The notes under the pieces were generated by a model. The model worked only from the letters and a program-made list of their open reading frames with translations. It was not told where the DNA came from and made no database searches. Positions 9,158 through 18,248 of a stretch of DNA of 37,495 bases are shown one piece after another. The first letter of the stretch is position 1. Each line of letters starts with the position of its first letter. The stretch is from the NCBI GenBank assembly GCA_016195215.1, contig JACPZY010000096.1:1-37495 (forward strand), read 5' to 3'. Source of the stretch: Actinomycetota bacterium. GTDB lineage: Bacteria; Actinomycetota; Actinomycetes; Nanopelagicales; Nanopelagicaceae. The position numbers and the translations under genes are program-made.

Positions 9158-10351
9158 TCAAGCGTTACGCAGACTGGACCAAGCTTTCACCCATTCTGAG
9201 TATGGAACGCACTTCACATCTTTGCGGCCGTCCAAGCAGGCCTCGGTCGCCGTGTTCCAGTAGTAGACGTCATTCCAGTATGTGGCCTCTGCTGCATGGT
9301 ATGTCGTGCAGAAGTTCTTATCGGAAGTGAGATCACATGCTTTGGCATTTGATGGAGCTTCGCCAAACCATTCTGCGACGGCAGCATTCGATTCTGGAGA
9401 AACAATGCTATTCATCCACTTGTAGGCACAGTTTGGATTCTTAGCCTTGCTGCTAATCATCCACGTATCGGACCAGCCAGTTGATCCCTCAACTGGCTTG
9501 ATGCCTTCTACTTTTACGCCTTCGCTCTGCGCAAGGTTGATATTTACCTGCCAAGTAGTTCCAAGAACAGTTCCACCTGATTTAAGCGAAGCAACATGCT
9601 TCAAATAATCGCCCCAGTACTCGCCAATCAGAGGCTTCTGTACTTTCAAGAGCGCAACTGCAGCATCGAACTGTTTCTGATCGAGCGCATATGGGTACTT
9701 GATACCGAGATCTGGTTGAGTCTTCATCAAGTAGAGCGCAGCATCTGCGATGTAGATCGGTGAATCGTATGCAGTGATTCTGCCTTTGTACGGTGAATTA
9801 GCATCGAAGACCGCACCCCAAGAGGTTGGTGCAGGATTAACAATGTCGGTGCGGTAGGCCAGAAGGTTGGCACCGCGGCCATGTGGGATTCCGTATGCGA
9901 CGCCATCTACTGAGTTCCACTGTTGGTTCTTTAGATCCGCAAAAATATCTGCGTAGTTCGGAACCAATGCAGTATTTACAGGTGCAACATCGCCTCCGTA
10001 GATCAGGCGGAGGGAAGCATCTCCAGATGCGGAAACGACGTCGTATTCACCCGTCTTCATGAGTGCAACCATCTCATCGGATGTAGAGCCAACTTTTACA
10101 TTGACCTTGCAGCCGGTCTCCTTTTCGAATCCTGTGACCCAGTCAACTTTCGGGTCGTTGGAACCGTTCTCGACATACCCTGCCCAAGCAACGATATTAA
10201 CCTGACCCTCGCCCGCGCCAAGAGACTTCATCATCTCGACCTTAGGGAGGGTCGTCTCTGATGCTTTCTTATCGCTTGAACTACAGCTGGCCAGCACTAG
10301 TGCAATCGCGGATGCTACCGCGATCTGTGAAAACAGACGCTTTTTACGCAT
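9158..10351 (-). CDS. potD: ABC transporter substrate-binding lipoprotein, spermidine/putrescine (PotD) type
   Basis: Lipoprotein signal MRKKRLFSQIAVASAIALVLASCSSS; periplasmic-binding-protein stretches (VNIVAWAGYVENG, EYDVVSASGDASLRLI). Confidence 0.88.
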   Translation of the reverse strand: MRKKRLFSQIAVASAIALVLASCSSSDKKASETTLPKVEMMKSLGAGEGQVNIVAWAGYVENGSNDPKVDWVTGFEKETGCKVNVKVGSTSDEMVALMKTGEYDVVSASGDASLRLIYGGDVAPVNTALVPNYADIFADLKNQQWNSVDGVAYGIPHGRGANLLAYRTDIVNPAPTSWGAVFDANSPYKGRITAYDSPIYIADAALYLMKTQPDLGIKYPYALDQKQFDAAVALLKVQKPLIGEYWGDYLKHVASLKSGGTVLGTTWQVNINLAQSEGVKVEGIKPVEGSTGWSDTWMISSKAKNPNCAYKWMNSIVSPESNAAVAEWFGEAPSNAKACDLTSDKNFCTTYHAAEATYWNDVYYWNTATEACLDGRKDVKCVPYSEWVKAWSSLRNA

Positions 10352-10410
10352 CTGTACCTCCCTCTATACAGCCCGCACTCAGCCGTTGAACGCGGTTCGC
10401 CCGGTGATTT

Positions 10411-11430
10411 TTATTTCACCAGGAATTCTTTCTCAGATTCCCAGGACAGGACAACATCATCTCCGACATCGAGTAGACCACTGGGATCAGTAGAAATGAT
10501 CGATTCGCCGAGTTCTGTATCAACCAGGTAACGAGTCGTTGCTCCCACAAAGATTGCATCGTGGAGTTTGCCTTTCACGATCCGATCTCCACGTTCTGCC
10601 GATTTCGAGACAGTTATAAACTCCGGACGGATATTTATCTGCCTGCCATCCATTGTAATTTTGTTCGTCTGTCCAACAAATTCAGAGACAAAGGGACTCT
10701 GAGGATTCTCATAAACTTCGCGAGGTGTTCCAAGTTGCTCAATATTGCCTAGATTAAAGACGGCAATGCGGTCGCTCATCGTGAGCGCTTCCTCTTGATC
10801 GTGTGTTACGAATATAAAGGTGATACCCACCTCTCTTTGGAGCTCTTTCAACTCAATCTGCATCTGCTCGCGGAGTTTGAGATCAAGGGCACCCAGGGGT
10901 TCATCTAGCAGAAGCACTGATGGTCGATTCACGAGGGCTCGTGCGAGGGCAACTCTCTGCCGTTGCCCCCCAGAGAGTTCTGCAGGCTTACGGTCGCCAT
11001 AACCGGTGAGTCGGACCTGCTCCAGAGCTTTCTCCGTCCGAGCGATTCTCTCTTCCTTTGCTACACCGGCCACGCGTAGCCCGTATCCAATGTTTGAGAT
11101 GACATCCATGTGGGGGAAAAGGGCGTAATCCTGGAAGACCGTATTTACATCCCGTTCGTAGGGAGGCAACTGGGAGACATCCCTGCCGCCGAGCTCGATC
11201 GTCCCGGAATCGGGTTTTTCAAAGCCTGCAATCATTCGAAGTACTGTCGTTTTTCCTGAACCTGACGGACCGAGAAGAGTGAGGAATTCTCCAGAGTAGA
11301 TATCGAGATTAACCCCATCGACAGCTTTTACACTTCCGAAGGTTCGAGAAAGGTTGCGAATCGAAACTATGACTGAGGCGGGCTCGACCACGCTAATAAA
11401 CTCCAATGTTTTTCTGAGGGTTTGGCTCAA
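10411..11430 (-). CDS. potA: ABC transporter ATP-binding protein, spermidine/putrescine (PotA) type
   Basis: Walker A GPSGSGKTT, signature LSGGQRQRVALARAL, Walker B VLLLDEPLGALD, C-terminal TOBE-like region. Exact start uncertain. Confidence 0.92.
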   Translation of the reverse strand: MSQTLRKTLEFISVVEPASVIVSIRNLSRTFGSVKAVDGVNLDIYSGEFLTLLGPSGSGKTTVLRMIAGFEKPDSGTIELGGRDVSQLPPYERDVNTVFQDYALFPHMDVISNIGYGLRVAGVAKEERIARTEKALEQVRLTGYGDRKPAELSGGQRQRVALARALVNRPSVLLLDEPLGALDLKLREQMQIELKELQREVGITFIFVTHDQEEALTMSDRIAVFNLGNIEQLGTPREVYENPQSPFVSEFVGQTNKITMDGRQINIRPEFITVSKSAERGDRIVKGKLHDAIFVGATTRYLVDTELGESIISTDPSGLLDVGDDVVLSWESEKEFLVK

Positions 11431-11504
11431 TTAGGGAGCCTACTTTACTCAATTAAGGCGTGAAAGAGATGGTTTGCCAGGAGGAACTTTCTTATTAGCC
11501 GCCT

Positions 11505-12296
11505 TTAGTGCGGAAGACGGGGGAGACTTTCAATTAATTTACGGGTATAGGACTGACTAGGATTGCCCAGAACCTTTGAAGTTTTACCTTTTTCTACTAT
11601 TGCACCCTTCTCTAGGACGATAGTTTCATCGCACAGAGCGGCCACGACGGCCAAGTCATGAGAAACCATAACTATTGTCTGTCCCCTGCTCTCTCCCAAC
11701 TCTTTCAATAAATCTATTACTTGGACTCGGGTGGTGACATCGAGTGCACTTACGGGTTCATCTGCCAGAAGTACTTTCGGATTACAAACTATCGCTCGAG
11801 CGATTGCCACCCGCTGTCGTTGCCCTCCCGAGAATTCTGCGGGATATTTTTTCAGCGAGTCAGTAGAAAGACCCACCGAACGTAAAGAATCTTCTACTTG
11901 ACTCTCTATCCATCTCCGTCGACTCTCTCTGCTATTTCCACCGAGTGAGTTCGCCAGCCCTAGTGAGACCAGCGGCTCTGCGATAAGTCGATCTATTCGT
12001 TGGCGAGGGTCAAGGGAAGAGTAAGGATCCTGGAATACGACCTGGACTTGAGCGCGAAATTCACGCGCCTGCTTCTTATCGGCAACTGACAAATTCTTAC
12101 CACCAAAGAGGATCTCTCCATCAGTAGGTTTACGTATACCCAGAAGCAGGCGCAGTATGGTGCTCTTTCCTGATCCTGATTCACCAACAATGCCTAAGTT
12201 CTTACCTTGGAAGAGTTCGAAATTGATGTCACTCAGAACGGGAGAGCCGTGGAGATATTCAAATTCAACATTTCTCGCCTCAAGAATTGATCCCAT
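11505..12296 (-). CDS. Oligopeptide/dipeptide ABC transporter ATP-binding protein (OppF/DppF-like)
   Basis: GESGSGKSTILRLLLG, VQVVFQDPYSSLDPRQRI, FSGGQRQRVAIARAIV, LLADEPVSALDVTTRVQVIDLL. Confidence 0.92.
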   Translation of the reverse strand: MGSILEARNVEFEYLHGSPVLSDINFELFQGKNLGIVGESGSGKSTILRLLLGIRKPTDGEILFGGKNLSVADKKQAREFRAQVQVVFQDPYSSLDPRQRIDRLIAEPLVSLGLANSLGGNSRESRRRWIESQVEDSLRSVGLSTDSLKKYPAEFSGGQRQRVAIARAIVCNPKVLLADEPVSALDVTTRVQVIDLLKELGESRGQTIVMVSHDLAVVAALCDETIVLEKGAIVEKGKTSKVLGNPSQSYTRKLIESLPRLPH

Positions 12297-13119
12297 CTAA
12301 ACCCCCTTCCGTGCTCGCGAAATCTAGTGCGCTATCGAGTTGGAGCGCGCTGGCAACTAGATTGCGAGTGTATGAATGTTGGGGATTATGTGTGATTTCC
12401 TCAATAGATCCAGACTCGACGAATTCGCCCTCCTTGAGAACTAGTACGCGATCGGTGATTTGTGAGACAACTGCAAGATCGTGACTTATGAATAGAAGAG
12501 ACATATGTCGGTGCTCCACGAGACCATCCAATAGACCGAGTATTTCCGCCTGAACGGTCACGTCAAGAGCAGTCGTCGGCTCGTCGGCGATCAGCAGAGT
12601 GGGTTCGCATGCAAGAGCCATTGCAATTGCAACCCTTTGACGCTCTCCTCCTGAAATTTCGTGAGGATAGGCTCTGGCTATTCGTGCTGGATTATTGATA
12701 CGAACCTCTGTAAGCGCATCAATAACACTCGATTGGAGTGCGCGTCCCGTTAATTTTCGGTGTCTTCTAAGAGGCTCTGCAAGTTGCCTGCCTACCCGCA
12801 TCAACGGATCCAATGCGGTCAGAGGCTCTTGAAAAATCACGCTCACCACTTCACCCCGAATCTGATTGAGGGCACTCTCTTTCGCAGTAAGGATTTGGGT
12901 AGATTCAGATTCACCCTCACTGAGAGAAACTTCTCCAGACTTGTAAAGCTCGCCAGGAAGTAAACCCATAATGGCGAGTGCGGTGAGTGATTTTCCTGAT
13001 CCGGACTCTCCAATCAAGCCCAGCCTCTCGCCTCGGCCTATGGTGAAGGAAAGACCACGGACAAGTGGGACGCCTCCATGCGTGGTGATAGTCAAGTCAG
13101 AGACCTCGAGAACTTTCAT
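12280..13119 (-). CDS. Oligopeptide/dipeptide ABC transporter ATP-binding protein (OppD/DppD-like)
   Basis: Start MKVLEVSDLTITTHGG at 13119 (TAATG overlap with the permease stop); GESGSGKSLTALAIMGLLPG, EISGGERQRVAIAMALACEP, LLIADEPTTALDVTVQAEIL. The longer ORF to 13419 overlaps the permease gene and is unlikely. Confidence 0.92.
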   Translation of the reverse strand: MKVLEVSDLTITTHGGVPLVRGLSFTIGRGERLGLIGESGSGKSLTALAIMGLLPGELYKSGEVSLSEGESESTQILTAKESALNQIRGEVVSVIFQEPLTALDPLMRVGRQLAEPLRRHRKLTGRALQSSVIDALTEVRINNPARIARAYPHEISGGERQRVAIAMALACEPTLLIADEPTTALDVTVQAEILGLLDGLVEHRHMSLLFISHDLAVVSQITDRVLVLKEGEFVESGSIEEITHNPQHSYTRNLVASALQLDSALDFASTEGGLDGINS

Positions 13120-13937
13120 TATATTTTCCTCAAAGTTGGGTCGCCCTGCGATCGAAGGCCATCGGCAATCAGATTGACGCCAATGACTAATGCAACAAGG
13201 CAGAGACCCGGAGCGATGGCGGCAATCGGAGAGGTGAGAACAGTGACTTGTGCTTCTTGTAGCAAGCTCCCCCATGATGCATTCGGTGGGGGCGCACCAA
13301 GACCTAAGTAGGACAAGCTTGCTTCGCTTAGGCCAGCCAGACCGAATTGCAGCGCAAGACTCACAATAAGTGTCGGCCAGATATTTGGAAGAATGTGTAT
13401 GACAATGACGCGCGGCCATGATGTTCCCGAGGCGCGAGATGCCGTGATGAAATCTTGCGCGAGCACCCGCTTAACCAGTAGCCGAGTGAGCCGTGCGATG
13501 ATGGAGGACATTCCAATGCCAATCGCGATGATGGCCGAACTTAAAGAGGAACCTCTGCCAGCAACGATGAGCATGGCAACTAGAAGCGTTGGAAATGCGA
13601 TGAGAATATCGAGCAACGCCGATACAGACTCATCGATCCGGCGTTGAGCAAAACCAGCCCCAATGCCCACAGTTATTCCAATAAATGCGCCAATGAGGAC
13701 TGAGAAGAATCCAACAGAAAGTGCAATTCTTGCGCCGACCATGAGGCGGCTCAACGTATCTCTTCCAAGTTTGTCTGTTCCAAGAAGATGTTGAAGATTC
13801 GGCGGGGAGAGGCGACCTCCTGTTGTGTCGCTCAATTGATAAGGCGTCCAGAAGAGAGACACCAGTGCGACCAGCGCGAGTAGCCCTACGAGCAGGTATC
13901 CGACAATCAGCGTCAGAGGACGACTCTTGATCTTCAT
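13119..13937 (-). CDS. Oligopeptide/dipeptide ABC transporter permease (OppC/DppC-like)
   Basis: LLGTDKLGRDTLSRLMVGARIALSVG, DFITASRASGTSWPRVIVIHILPNIWPTLIV, LSEASLSYLGLGAPPPNASWGSLL. Confidence 0.93.
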   Translation of the reverse strand: MKIKSRPLTLIVGYLLVGLLALVALVSLFWTPYQLSDTTGGRLSPPNLQHLLGTDKLGRDTLSRLMVGARIALSVGFFSVLIGAFIGITVGIGAGFAQRRIDESVSALLDILIAFPTLLVAMLIVAGRGSSLSSAIIAIGIGMSSIIARLTRLLVKRVLAQDFITASRASGTSWPRVIVIHILPNIWPTLIVSLALQFGLAGLSEASLSYLGLGAPPPNASWGSLLQEAQVTVLTSPIAAIAPGLCLVALVIGVNLIADGLRSQGDPTLRKI

Positions 13938-14899
13938 CCTCTTGTCGCTGTCAGGGATTTATTCAGGCGTGGATCCATCCACCGTTGAATGAGGTCTACG
14001 CAGAAACCAATAATGAGCACGGCCATGGTGCTCACAAATAGGACTCCCTGAATCACCGGGTAATCACGTTGGGAGATTGCCCTCACAAGGAGACTGCCAA
14101 GTCCAGGTAGTGCAAAAACACTTTCAACGACAACGGCTCCAATGAATGTAGTAGCCAGCTCAATTCCTAGAATCGAAACGACGGGTACGGCAGCGTTTCG
14201 CACCCCATGCCTCCACATTGCTTCTACATAGGAGGAGCCAAGTGCACGAGAAGTTCGTATGTAATCGCTACCAAGCACATCCAATGTTGCCGATCGGATA
14301 TAACGAGTCAGCGATGCTGACATCACTATGGCAATTGTTAAAACTGGAAGTAACAAGGACTTGAGAGCCCCGGCAGTATCAGCCCATCCATCACTGGGAA
14401 ATCCACCTGCAGGCAGAACCATCAGGCGAAGCGAGAATGTGAGAATGAGAAGGACGCCGACCCAGAATACGGGTATGGCGATCCCAAGTTGCGAGATGGC
14501 ATTGAGAGCTGATCCGTACCAAGTCCGTGCTCGGTAAGCGGCGACAAAGCCAAGTGGAACTGCAACTATCAAGGCGAGCAGGAAGGCGGTCATAGTTAGA
14601 GGCACGGTGATTGACATACGGGAGGCGATTTCTGGAGCTACAGCGACGCCACTAATCAATGAGTTGCCGAAGCGTAAAGAGAAGAGCTGCACTATCCACT
14701 TCAAGAATTGTTGCAGAAGGGGTAAATCCGACCCAACTTTATGTTGAGCTGCGGCTATTTGCTCGGGTGTCGCGCCGACACTTAATAGCGCATTGGCGGG
14801 GTCTCCGGGTAGAAGTCGGAGTAAGACGAAGAGTGAGACGCTCGCTAGAAAGATTGAGAAAAAAAGGAAAGTAAGTCGTCGTATGAGATATTTCAACAT
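13934..14899 (-). CDS. Oligopeptide/dipeptide ABC transporter permease (OppB/DppB-like)
   Basis: MLKYLIRRLTFLFFSIFLASVSLFVLLRLLPGDPA, DYIRTSRALGSSYVEAMWRHGVRNAAVPVVSILG. Confidence 0.93.
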   Translation of the reverse strand: MLKYLIRRLTFLFFSIFLASVSLFVLLRLLPGDPANALLSVGATPEQIAAAQHKVGSDLPLLQQFLKWIVQLFSLRFGNSLISGVAVAPEIASRMSITVPLTMTAFLLALIVAVPLGFVAAYRARTWYGSALNAISQLGIAIPVFWVGVLLILTFSLRLMVLPAGGFPSDGWADTAGALKSLLLPVLTIAIVMSASLTRYIRSATLDVLGSDYIRTSRALGSSYVEAMWRHGVRNAAVPVVSILGIELATTFIGAVVVESVFALPGLGSLLVRAISQRDYPVIQGVLFVSTMAVLIIGFCVDLIQRWMDPRLNKSLTATRG

Positions 14900-14936
14900 C
14901 TATGCACGATTACATTCCACTTGGAGAGTTTATGCC

Positions 14937-14974
14937 AATCCGTCCCAGGTACGAAAGCGTACCTGGGACGGATT
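14937..14974 (-). other. 17-bp perfect stem-loop between peptide-binding-protein gene and permease gene
   Basis: AATCCGTCCCAGGTACG (14937-14953) / AAAG loop / CGTACCTGGGACGGATT (14958-14974), exact reverse complements. Confidence 0.9.
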
Positions 14975-15005
14975 TAACTCCGCATCTCTGAATCAGACTC
15001 CTTTA

Positions 15006-16493
15006 TTAGCCCTTCGTAATGTTGTAGGCGAAGAACTGCGAATTAAGCCCATTGATTGGATATCCAGATAACGTAGAAGAAGCCACGACAATCTGAGGGT
15101 AAAGATAAATCCAATCGCTCGCCGCATCTGCCACGATTATTCTATTTGCTCTTTTGAGCAATTGAGTCTGAGCCGTGGCCGACTTTGCTTGCTCGGCTGC
15201 GTTAATTAAGGATATTACACGGGGATTGTTGTAACCCCAGTAGAAATTTGGATTGCCGTACCAGACGACATCACGATCGTTTACGTGCTCCTGCAAAGTT
15301 GCCGCATAATCGAGTTTCTTGTAGACGTTGTTATACCACTGGTCAGCGGTGATGATGTTGATATTTACGGTGATGCCAACCTTTGCAAGCTCAGACTTGA
15401 TAAAAGTCGCAGCAGCTGGATGTGGATCGTAGTTTGGAGTGTCGAGTCTGAAGGTAAAACCCTTGGGATAACCGGCCTGAGCCAATTGCTTCTTAGCCAG
15501 AGTGGGGTTGTATGGATTTACCTTTGTGAGGTTTTCATACCAAGGATCCGTTGGGGGAACCATCGATCCAGTAAGTGTTCCGTACTCTCCCCAAATTGAC
15601 TGCAGAAGCTTCTTATTATCTATTGCTGATGTAATCGCTTTACGGACTAGCGGTTTCTTGAATGGGGCGACTCGATCATTGAAGACGAGGAGAAGTTTGG
15701 TCGTAGAGGCACCATTGGTGATCTTAAATGCCGAACTCTTGAATTGGGCGAGTGCATCGGGACTCTGTTCGCTGGTAATGACATCCACGGCGCGAGTGAG
15801 GAGTGCGTTATTGAGAGCAGTGGCATCGGTGAAATAGCGGAAAACCACCTGCTTGTTCTTAGCAGCTGATCCCCAATACCCGTCAAACCGGTTCAAACTA
15901 AGGGTTGATCCGCGCTTCCAAGTTCCCAAAGTGTATGGACCTGTTCCATCTTCACTAGCGCTGATGTCCTTAGCGTCCTCGTTCACAATCCAGATGTAGC
16001 TCAAGTTGTAGACGAAGGAGATTGAACGGCTGGAAAGAGTTATTACAACACTCTTGTCGTTCGGAGTTGCGACAGATTTTACAACCTTGAAACTACTCTT
16101 TCTCGCTGATTGCGAATTGGCAGCGGTGACTTTTCCGATGCTGTACTTGACGTCGGCCGAAGTGAGGGTCTTTCCCGAGTGGAAACGGACATTACTACGG
16201 AGTGTGAATGTGTAAGTCAATCCGTCAGAGCTGATTTTGTAGGCTGTCGCAAGGAGGTTCTCTACCTTGCCGGAGTCCGTCAACTTGAAGAGGCCTTCGT
16301 ATACATTGCCGTTGAGGGCCTCAGTGACTCCCTGCCCACCTCCGCCTGTGTTATCTAGATTCTGTGGCTCGTAAAGGGAGCCTATATTAATTGTGGCGTT
16401 AGAATCCGCCGCTATTGCATTCGTGGTTGTAGTAACAAGACTGAGGGCAAGCACACCGACCATGGCGAACTTACCAAACTTCTTCGTGTTCAT
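15006..16493 (-). CDS. ABC transporter substrate-binding protein, oligopeptide/dipeptide family 5 (OppA/DppA-like)
   Basis: Signal peptide followed by SLYEPQNLD, RSNVRFHSGKTLTSADVKYSIGK, FNDRVAPFKKPLVRKAITSAIDNKKLLQSIWG; family SBP_bac_5 pattern. Confidence 0.9.
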   Translation of the reverse strand: MNTKKFGKFAMVGVLALSLVTTTTNAIAADSNATINIGSLYEPQNLDNTGGGGQGVTEALNGNVYEGLFKLTDSGKVENLLATAYKISSDGLTYTFTLRSNVRFHSGKTLTSADVKYSIGKVTAANSQSARKSSFKVVKSVATPNDKSVVITLSSRSISFVYNLSYIWIVNEDAKDISASEDGTGPYTLGTWKRGSTLSLNRFDGYWGSAAKNKQVVFRYFTDATALNNALLTRAVDVITSEQSPDALAQFKSSAFKITNGASTTKLLLVFNDRVAPFKKPLVRKAITSAIDNKKLLQSIWGEYGTLTGSMVPPTDPWYENLTKVNPYNPTLAKKQLAQAGYPKGFTFRLDTPNYDPHPAAATFIKSELAKVGITVNINIITADQWYNNVYKKLDYAATLQEHVNDRDVVWYGNPNFYWGYNNPRVISLINAAEQAKSATAQTQLLKRANRIIVADAASDWIYLYPQIVVASSTLSGYPINGLNSQFFAYNITKG

Positions 16494-16856
16494 TATTCCT
16501 TCTCTCTTGTAAGTGGTGGTTTAAAGATTTAATTCGAGTTCGATCAGTGGACCTGGTGGCCGATAGTGAATATTGGGTCGATTGGGGCAGAGCAGTTTTC
16601 AAGAGTTTGATTCGGCTCCCCACAAATGGGGGATTCTTAATGACCGACGTGAATTAGAAGTTGCAACAGATAGCGCTAGATGTGCGCTTCAAATCAATGT
16701 GACGACGGGTAACATGCTCACTAAACACAGACCGATGTTAGTCTATTGGTCGCTTTCATATCTGCGTCGGCTTCTCTTATGAGAATGCCTTGCAGAAGGC
16801 GCAGTAATGGGTCAGGCGTTTCGTTCTGTTCAATTTCAAAGGGAAGGGATTGAAGC

Positions 16857-18248
16857 ATGGGAAAAGTCACAGTCACATTTCTAGGTGCGACAGCAACCGT
16901 CACCGGTAGCAGATTTCTGGTTGAGAGTGAGAAATCAAGGATTGTCGTAGACGCCGGTCTATTTCAAGGATTGAAAGCAGACCGGAAGAGGAATTGGGAT
17001 CCATTTCCTGTCGAACCATCGACAATTGATGCAATCGTCCTGACGCACGCACACTTGGATCATTGTGGGTACTTACCTTTACTCGTGCGCCAAGGATTTA
17101 GAAATCAGATTTTTGCCACGGAATACACCATTAAGTTGGCAGCGGTCATTCTTCGGGACTCTGGGCACCTACAGATGGAGGATGCAGAATTTGCAGCGAA
17201 GAAGGGATTTTCAAAGCATCCAACCCCGCTTCCGCTCTATAACTTGGATGATGTTGAAAAAACTTTAAATCATTTTACTGAGGTGCCCTTCCGCAAGAGG
17301 ATCCAATTAACTCAAGACGCCTCCGCTACTTATTTTCCGTCAGGACATATTCTGGGATCAGCCTTCGTCTTATTGGAAATTGATGGGAAGGCCTTACTTT
17401 TCACCAGCGATATGGGGCGGAGCAACCATCCCCTTCTGGCATCGCCGGATAGGCCACCACAGATGGCTCTTGATGCCGTAATAACGGAATCTACTTATGG
17501 CAATCGAGTTCACGAGACACCAATGAGGTCTTTTGCTGATGAAATCAATGCCGGAATGAAGCGTGGCGGATCCATACTTATTCCAGCATTCGCGGTTGAT
17601 CGCACGGAAGTGATTCTGATGGCCCTTCGGGAGTTGATAACCGATCGATCGATTCCAAACATTCCGATCTACGTTGATTCTCCAATGGCCCTAACGGCAC
17701 TGGACTATTACCGAGAGGCGGTCAAGGAGGACGCCCCAGAGCTCGGTGCAGGTGTGGGAGAACGTTGGAAGTCCGTGGACCCGTTTGACCCAGGAAATCT
17801 CCACCAGATGCGAACAACGGAGCAATCAAAATCCCTTAATGAGTTGAAAGATAAAAGCATCATTATTTCAGCAAGCGGTATGGCGACTGGGGGGCGAGTA
17901 GTTCACCACTTGGCCAACATGCTGCCTGACCCGAAGAACACCGTGATTCTCGTCGGATTCCAGGCTGCGGGTAGTCGAGGTCGATCCCTAGAGGAGGGAA
18001 AAAAAGAGATCAAGATGTACGGCAAATGGGTGCCAGTCCAAGCGCACATTGTGAAGGTTGAAAATTTCTCTGTGCATGCCGATTCTAATGAACTCATTTC
18101 CTGGCTGCGAGAGATTTCACATTCAAAAGAGGCTTTTGTAGTCCACGGTGAACCGGATGCGCAGAATTATTTAGCATCACGTCTTCGCACCGAATTGGGA
18201 TGGAAAGCGACCGTTCCTAAGACTGCCCAAGTTTATGAGGTGGGCTAA
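16857..18248 (+). CDS. MBL-fold / beta-CASP metallo-hydrolase with RNA-specificity domain (predicted RNA-processing nuclease)
   Basis: VVDAGLFQG, LTHAHLDHCGYLPLLVRQGF, SGHILGSAFVLL, ESTYGNRVHE, IISASGMATGGRVVHHLANMLPD, FSVHADSNEL. Confidence 0.93.
   Translation: MGKVTVTFLGATATVTGSRFLVESEKSRIVVDAGLFQGLKADRKRNWDPFPVEPSTIDAIVLTHAHLDHCGYLPLLVRQGFRNQIFATEYTIKLAAVILRDSGHLQMEDAEFAAKKGFSKHPTPLPLYNLDDVEKTLNHFTEVPFRKRIQLTQDASATYFPSGHILGSAFVLLEIDGKALLFTSDMGRSNHPLLASPDRPPQMALDAVITESTYGNRVHETPMRSFADEINAGMKRGGSILIPAFAVDRTEVILMALRELITDRSIPNIPIYVDSPMALTALDYYREAVKEDAPELGAGVGERWKSVDPFDPGNLHQMRTTEQSKSLNELKDKSIIISASGMATGGRVVHHLANMLPDPKNTVILVGFQAAGSRGRSLEEGKKEIKMYGKWVPVQAHIVKVENFSVHADSNELISWLREISHSKEAFVVHGEPDAQNYLASRLRTELGWKATVPKTAQVYEVG

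Noticed and set aside
10352-10371. CTGTA-N10-TACAG flanking the potD ribosome-binding site
   Set aside because: Arms of only 5 bp, too short to claim RBS sequestration.
13120-13419. N-terminal extension of the OppD-like ORF
   Set aside because: Cys/His/Arg-rich sequence overlapping the OppC-like gene; the conserved start is MKVLEVSDLTI at 13119.
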